Below, piece after piece: positions 57,370-64,000 of a DNA stretch of 64,000 bases. This DNA is from Romanomermis culicivorax (Eukaryota; Nematoda; Enoplea; Mermithida; Mermithidae). The stretch lies in contig CAWUHX010000242.1 in assembly GCA_963922205.1 (NCBI GenBank), positions 124,001 through 188,000 on the forward strand, written 5' to 3'. The number at the start of each line of letters is the position of its first letter. Position 1 is the first letter of the stretch. A program made the translations under genes and the position numbers. The notes under the pieces are model-generated. The model worked only from the letters and a program-made list of their open reading frames with translations. It was not told where the DNA came from and ran no database searches.

Positions 57370-60300
57370 AGATGGAATGGGTGTCCAGATTGGGATCAGG
57401 TTATTTGTATATCTTCTCTTTTTTTTATACGAGATACAGACCTGGATCTAATGAAACAAATTTTCTGGATCTGAATCCGGATCTGATGCTGTCAAAGGTT
57501 TCTGGTCATTATATGAACTTTATCCGCTCGGATTCGCACTTATTTTTTCAAAATTTTCAAGTCAACAGAAGTCAAAATCTATATTTTCAACTGTATCATC
57601 CTGCAAATGATTTTTGGTAAGGTCATTTTTTTGTGAAAAAGTAAGTTTTGATTTTTCATTGGCTTTATAGATCTGAATTTAGATTCTCAATTAAACAATA
57701 GTCCAAAGTAGGCCTCTTTTACACGCACTGCACTGCTTTTTGGCCTTGCAGAAAAATTTATGAGCATTTTCAGCAAACAACAAAAATTTTCGATCAAGAA
57801 GTTGTGACGATTCTAGGTGTTTCTAACTCAAAGAATCGATAAGAAGGTGCATTTTCTGTTTTTTAACACCACTAAATCCAAAATTTTCCAGCACCGTGCA
57901 CCAGATTAATAATTATTATACATCTTTTCCACCAGATTTCAGCCATCAACTTCCCTTGTCTAATTGGTATTATTGAATATAAATACTGTGCTAGTCATTT
58001 TTGCATTCTTGAAATAACTATTATTGGAAATCTGTTCAGTGCCAAATTTTTTGGTGTTTTCTGCACAATTACATGTGCAAAAAAGTCTACTCCAAAGACT
58101 TTGAGTTCTTTGCTTCAGTTTGCTTCCCATTCCAATAACTAACATAGTTCTGCTGTTCTAGATCCGGATTGGATCCAAATCCAAATCCAGTCAGATCAAT
58201 TCTTTTGGATCTGGATCCATACCTAATAAATTTTTTTTTGAATTCGGATCTGGATTCGAGTAAAAAAGATCCATCCGATCTCTACTGTTTAACAATTTCT
58301 CATTCCACTCTACATATACTTGTAGTTGAAGTTTCTTGGGGTTTCAAAAGATGCTAAATGTTTTAAATTTATTGTAATCATTTATTAAAAATCCAGTACC
58401 CAAGTTTATCGTTGTTTGTTAAACTCCTGTGAGGTTTGGCATACTCGGTACCCCTTGGGATCTACGCCCATAGAATAATGGTTAAATTTCCACCCAAATG
58501 GTTCGTGTGTGTTCATTGCCACCAAAACTTGTTCGAAAAACCATAGTTTCTAAACTGTTAATCTGTTTTTCTGACAAAAGTGATATTTAATTTTTCTAAT
58601 ATTTAATTATAAGGTAACATTTATATTTCTCACCTTCTCTAGTACAAGAATCGCAATATTTTCTGATTTTTCGATTGTCGACGATGTTTATTGAGAAAAT
58701 AATAAAAATGACTGCAATTTGAAGCATATTAAGTCGGAATATTGTATTAAAAATGTACAAAAAAACTGAAGGGAAGCTTTTTTGTGCGTATTCGACAGAG
58801 TGGAAAGAGAAATCGTAACATTTTTACTTCATGGTTGGAAAGCTTGTTTTTTCTCATTGAAAAGAAAGTAAAATGAAAAGTCTGAGCATCAAATCTCAAA
58901 ATTCGTACTTTACATTATTCTCAGCAGAGTCATGATTTGCTTAATTTTACTCAGAAAAATTGAAATTCACAGAATATATTCATTCTGTTCATTATTCTTT
59001 AAATGGAAACCGTTAATCCTTCATTTTAAAAAGTCAAATAATATAGTATCGGGATATTGTAAGAAAAGCTCACTGTAGAAATGCTTTCAAGAGAGCATGG
59101 CCATTTTTTCAACAAGATAATCTTAAAAAAATCAAGATCCCATTCTCCCTCAAAAAAACAAGAAACCACCCTGAAAAAAATCGAGATCTCACCTTGAAAA
59201 AATCAAAATACCACCTTGAGAAAAATCAACATGGACTGCCTGTCAAAAGCTGAAATCTTTTGAAACATAAGAACCCTTCGAAGTGGATTTCTGATGTCAG
59301 GGTACGCTAGCGGAGGGCGCCCTTGGTTTTGACGGCGAGTGACAGAGGAGGGGGGTTATTCTGCACGGGGAATCCGATAAACGTAATAGTTATTCGTAAA
59401 AATTTTTAATTTTAGAGATTTTCAAGGAAAATGTCAGAAATCCTTGTTTTTTACCCAAAAAAACCGTAATTTCGGAAAAGAATGCAAATTTTCGTTTGTT
59501 TTTCGGGTGCCTGATAGGGAAGACATGATCATAGACGAGCCGACAAAGTCCAAAGTCTTGATTATTTTCGGTATTACCGCATTTTGGGTAAAAAAACAAG
59601 CATTTCTGACGTGAAAAATCACGAAAAATGAAAATTTGGTTTCCCGTGCAAAATAACTTCCCACCATGTGCCATCATCTGTAAAACTCAAGGGTGTTCTT
59701 TGCGAGCAAGTTGTGACATCAGAAATCCATTTACAAGACGGCTTCCGTATTTGTAAACATAGGCGGTGGATCTGTTTGGCTATTTTTATTTTTTTTTCAT
59801 TTTATTTTGAGAAATTTTCATCTTTTGATTTGCCACCCATCTTGAATGTTTTCAAGATAGGATCGTGATTTTTTCAGCATTGCAAAATGCTATCTTGATT
59901 TTTTTCAATATTATCTTGAAAACGAACATTGAAAAACTTTTATATATCGATTTTTTTGCGACACATCTTGAAAAAATGTTGCGCATCATGTTCGAATGTA
60001 ACGATTTTTTCAAGTGACCTATCTCGTATACCGTATGCATGTAAAAGAGTTCGACGATAGTGCATTTTTTTCATTCTTCAATTTAATACAGTTTTGTAAA
60101 AAATAGTCTAATGACTTGTTCACACTAAAATTTGCTTAACTGTTGTATAAACTGTCAAATTCAGGATTAACACTCCATCACGATCCTACATGTCTACTTT
60201 ACACATTTTAAAAAATTTTCATAATTTTAAAAAAAAAAGTTTGAACGTCTATATTTCGATCAAAACTTATCTACTTGCATTAAAACCATAATATAAAACT

Positions 60301-61642
60301 ATATTAAACTTGACACATCGAATTCCACCAAATCCTGGTCGAGTTTATTTTTTTGAGCAAGATTTTCACCAGTTACAAGATTTTTTCACAACAAATATCT
60401 ATCAAGATGGAAAATATGCCTCGATAAATGTAATACTATAATTTTTACTGACGTAAACGCAATATAATTTGATTTCTGTTCTTCGACTATCCTGGTATTT
60501 TCTGCATTGAACTTTCAACTCTGACGTCTTCAGGCATGTCTCGTACTTCCTGTGCACATAATATGATGATATTCATAATTTGATTCAAAGTACGTCGACT
60601 ATTCCTTCATATGCAAACTGTTAGCCAAATTAATTATACTTATTCTAGCATCGTCTGATCATCAGTTTGATGACGAAACGGAACCAACTCGCGATTTGAT
60701 TCGAGCTAATTTAATCAAGTTATTCATCCTCTCATGAATGCAAAATATTATACTCAAACTTGATCAACGGCGTATAAAGTCGTCGGATGACGATTTGCAA
60801 AAAACAAAAATATTCGCATGGTTAGCTTTTCCTTCCTGATTACATATATATATAAAAGATTCGAAGAGTTGGCCTCATTCGAAAAAGTGTTGATTCATGA
60901 AGGTTCGTGATAGGGTTTTGACCAAACCCAGATTGTGATTTCTCGACTCGATCTATCCAAAAATATGCTTTAAAATATTATACTTTGATTTTTGACGGTT
61001 AGCAAACCTTAGTCTACTTCGCCCTCTCCGAGATTTTCTTTGCTGCTGATATAATCTAAAATATAGCGATAGTAATAGCTAAAAAAATTCAGTGAAAATC
61101 ATCAGCTGCTAATCATCTGCGTTGGTAATCAGAGGACTCTGCCCTCTTTTGAAAACTTGATACGAAAACGGTCTCAGCTATGAACATCTGCTTCTAGTTG
61201 ATTAATTAATTTCATTTGCACATTACTCTTGCACAGACTGTTTTTTTATGATACACTACTCGTTAGCTTTTCTTACAGTGATGGAAAAAATTGTCCGCTC
61301 ATTCTCTGTAAATGACCTTCGTAACTACGATCATTAGAACAGAAAGAATTGATCCAGAATTCTAGCGCCACCATATCATTTTTTTACCAAAACAAGTTTT
61401 ATGGATTTGATAGGCATTGCCATAAGCAATATCAAAACATCCACACCTATTCTAAAAGTCCTTGTCTGGAAATTTTATATTATTGATCATGAACTGCATT
61501 CCGCAGGAGGAATAGTGTTTTGATGTATGGAATGTTAATTACAAAATCAAAATAAATAATAAAACCATTTTAGAAGTTTTAGACGCCTTGATAAATCAGG
61601 ACTCATATTTTTTTCTAGCTCGAAATCTTACTGTAGAACACA
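57370..61642. other. intergenic sequence with simple repeats
   Basis: GGATCT/GGATCC-rich patches occur at about 57440-57495 and 58160-58285, in partly inverted arrangement. A short array of CACCTTGAAAAAATC units lies at about 59090-59230, and related ATCTTGA-rich sequence at 59840-60020. No gene was recognised. The last few hundred bases should contain the receptor promoter, but no TATA box is obvious. Confidence 0.4.
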
Positions 61643-62569
61643 ATGATAAATTTCACTTGCGCCCAATTCGATACGGATCCACGTTACAACTTGACCAATA
61701 TTTGCATGACGATCTGGGAATTTTGCACTACAGTAACCCTCGTACCTTTACTATGTTCGGCTTATATTGTGGTTTTATTTACATTGATCCGCGATCGATA
61801 CAAAGAGTACAGTAATCCGTTTTACACATTTATCATTTTCGACGCTATTTGCGATTTGTGCATGATCATCTTTTCCATTTATTCTTTCGTCTACGATTTA
61901 TATGGTTACAGTTATTTGGGCGAAAATATCGATTCTTTTTTGGGCTATATTTTCTATTGGGCTCTGGGCTGGTATGGTACGGAAATTTTTGCTTTCGTGA
62001 TCACGACCAATCGATTGGCAGCTATCATTTTCAATAGTTTGTATAAACAATATTTCGGCATCAAATCGGCTAGAATAATTTGTTTGGCCACTTTCGTGTC
62101 GGCCTTGATTTTGGTCACTCCAAACTGCGCCATGTTCGGTTTTCATTACGTGCCGAGGTACAAAGTTTCTTTGACCATTAGACCCAAAAGTCCGTCGGCG
62201 TATTTGAACCTTTTCACGCAATTCGACACCATTTTGACCTACACGATTTCCATTTACGTTTTGATGGCCTATTTGATCATGTGCTGCTATTTATACAAAA
62301 ATTATCGCCAACTTAAAACTATAAATCCGGGCTACAAAAAAGAAGTCGTATTTTTCGTTGTAGGCGTTTTTTTGGCTACGATGTTGTGTTTGATCAACTC
62401 TTTTCATTGGTATTTGTCGCAGTATAACGGGGCTTTAAATCGTTTGGGCAATATTTTCTACGTCGGATTGAACCCAATTTTTTGTCTCATTTTAGATTCG
62501 ACGCTCAGGCAAGAAGTTTGCTCCATTCTAAAATTGAAAAAAGATAATCACATATACCCGATCGTTTGA
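61643..62569 (+). CDS. seven-transmembrane serpentine receptor (nematode chemoreceptor-like)
   Basis: 308 residues, single exon from ATG 61643 to TGA. Hydrophobic segments lie at about 22-48, 60-88, 98-126, 143-165, 192-216, 234-258 and 266-290, giving seven membrane spans with a short glycosylatable N-terminus (NFTC, NLTN). The last span contains LNPIFCLILDSTLR, resembling the NP motif and the helix-8 start of rhodopsin-like receptors. After span 3 the usual DRY is replaced by TNRL. Length, lack of introns and composition fit the nematode-specific sr families, perhaps Srx or Srv; I cannot choose. It would act at the plasma membrane of sensory neurons through G proteins (inference from family). 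Confidence 0.8.
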   Translation: MINFTCAQFDTDPRYNLTNICMTIWEFCTTVTLVPLLCSAYIVVLFTLIRDRYKEYSNPFYTFIIFDAICDLCMIIFSIYSFVYDLYGYSYLGENIDSFLGYIFYWALGWYGTEIFAFVITTNRLAAIIFNSLYKQYFGIKSARIICLATFVSALILVTPNCAMFGFHYVPRYKVSLTIRPKSPSAYLNLFTQFDTILTYTISIYVLMAYLIMCCYLYKNYRQLKTINPGYKKEVVFFVVGVFLATMLCLINSFHWYLSQYNGALNRLGNIFYVGLNPIFCLILDSTLRQEVCSILKLKKDNHIYPIV

Positions 62570-64000
62570 AACAGAGTTTATTTAGTGTAGATTTTGAGAA
62601 CATGGTTTCCATAAAGTAAAATTCTGCTGATCCGCTGTATTTTTTGCGTTGAAATATTTCTTACTGTGATAGATAAGACTCGTATCACTGCAATTTGCTG
62701 TACTGCAGTATTTTGGTTCTGCCTTGTCAGATTTTCGTTCACATATTTAGAAAAAAACGTCTGTAAATGTCTCGGCAGAACATATGACACAACAGTCGTT
62801 TTAAGGGTCACAGAAATGGTACTGATGTAGTTCGCAGTAAAATCGTAGTTGAGGATAATTCGTCAGTTCTTGCTGACGTCAGAAACCTTAGTTGAGGATA
62901 GCTCTTGTCTATATGGCCCGCACCAGGCCGTATGGCCCGCACTCCACTGCCACCCAACTTTATGCCTGATCATTGTAAGACACCCCTATCCTCAACCATT
63001 GCACATCAGCTTTGTTATATTTTAAAATAAATGAGGGGTTAAGGATCCTTCAGGCCGTTACATGTCCTTGTCTGTGAGTTCGAAGAGAATAAGGATTGGT
63101 AGAAGAGATAGCCAGGGATCGACCTTAATGCACAGGGTTTCGAATACCCAACACTTACCTGAAATGGATGAGAAGGAAAAACTGCTAAATCCAATAGTGA
63201 AGATCCAAATTGGTAACCCTGCGGATTACCTTGGAACGGTCTGCTACATTCAGTCGGATGCATGCCTGTGGACGTATTTCCAAAACCGACACGAAATTAC
63301 AAAATTAGCTAAAATCGGTGGAAACACAGCCCTATGCTTAATTGTATCCCACTAGTTCTATGCTTAGCGATATTGAGACTTGAGAAGTTGAGGACAAGTC
63401 TTACCCAGTACTTCATCATTGCCTAGCAGCCCTATGCTTAACACTTGCGACCTATGCATATCTCACCAGCTCTATGATTAATCAATGCCCAACAGGCCTG
63501 TGCTTAACCAATCACCCTCTGCTAAACTACTGCTAACCAGCCCTATACTCAGCTGTTGTGATCTATGCCTATCCTTAACCATTAGTGTTGAACGAGTGTT
63601 GAACAAAGGAACACAACACGCCTACTCTTGTGATCTAGACCGACACCATTTCTTTTGGATACCATATGTTCCTTGTATACTTGCGTTTTACATTGCTTGC
63701 CTTGAGCTTCACTTGAACTGACTATTGTTATGAAGACTTTTCCAACTTCGTCTAATGTGCTAAACTTATTCAAATGACTGCTAACTCTCATTAACTTTGA
63801 TAAATAAGCACTAGTAGAAATATTTTAAAATCTGTAGTTATTCAATTAAATACCATATTTTTAAAGCACCTCGATGCAGTGATTGTACCCTATGTAACTA
63901 ATTGGATTGATTTTTTACATGAATAAAATAGAAGATTTATCAAGGTATTTGTTTTTTCAATGTGAATGTTTTCAGCACGACATTTCTTATTCATTTTAGC
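62570..64000. other. 3' intergenic flank with short imperfect repeats
   Basis: At 63330-63560 phrases such as CAGCCCTATGCTTAAC and GCGACCTATGC recur irregularly. A 97-codon frame at 63062-63355 has no recognised domain. Duplicated GTATGGCCCGCAC occurs at about 62920-62942. No other gene was seen. Confidence 0.4.

Noticed and set aside
1-64000. CRISPR arrays, operons, rRNA genes
   Set aside because: The sequence is eukaryotic with spliced genes. No direct-repeat/spacer array or rRNA-like sequence was seen.

Overview
The window looks like nematode chromosomal DNA. The evidence is interstitial tracts of the nematode telomere hexamer TTAGGC (8085-8245, 43194-43226, 46229-46290), short GC-richer exons in AT-rich non-coding DNA with GT..AG introns, an Lhx2/9 (TTX-3-type) LIM-homeobox gene, a single-exon serpentine chemoreceptor gene, and dense tRNA-derived SINEs and MITEs. 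The species cannot be named from the sequence.

Layout, left to right. (1) 1491-6916, + strand: 3' part of a cell-surface adhesion receptor gene. Nine phase-compatible exons encode two fibronectin type III domains, one membrane segment and a cytoplasmic tail ending in a PDZ-ligand-like ESRV. A foldback element (569-1240) lies upstream and its introns hold SINEs. (2) 8756-23297: a complete, recent 14.5-kb Ty3/gypsy-type LTR retrotransposon with 479-bp LTRs differing at two positions by eye, an ATTG target duplication, gag-protease, an interrupted pol, and a long extra region 3' of pol. (3) 28.4-43.9 kb, + strand: a possible TATA promoter and short first exon, then the LIM-homeobox gene (exons 33389-43949; one intron of about 6.8 kb full of repeats). 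(4) 47481-53348, - strand: a secreted two-domain MAM-like protein in nine exons whose introns hold tandem repeats and a MITE. (5) 57142-57369: a possible small secreted six-cysteine peptide. (6) 61643-62569: an intronless seven-transmembrane receptor. The rest is non-coding as far as I can see.

The most interesting item is the third reading frame of the retrotransposon. ORF3 (17745-18953) has a full set of DEDDy 3'-5' exonuclease residues (D64, E66, D137, Y241, D245). It continues in the same frame, past one TGA, into a 911-codon protein I cannot assign (coiled coil, basic/acidic stretch, conserved-looking C-terminal part), and past two more in-frame stops into an RG/GQ-rich tail ending at 22073. 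DEDDy-type ORF3s have been described in LTR and Penelope-like retroelements of bdelloid rotifers. A nematode Ty3/gypsy copy carrying one next to a large unknown protein would be a comparable, possibly undescribed, arrangement. The three stops are all C-to-T compatible, so either decay or programmed readthrough is possible.

Exon boundaries were inferred by eye from splice consensus and phase. No database search was run.
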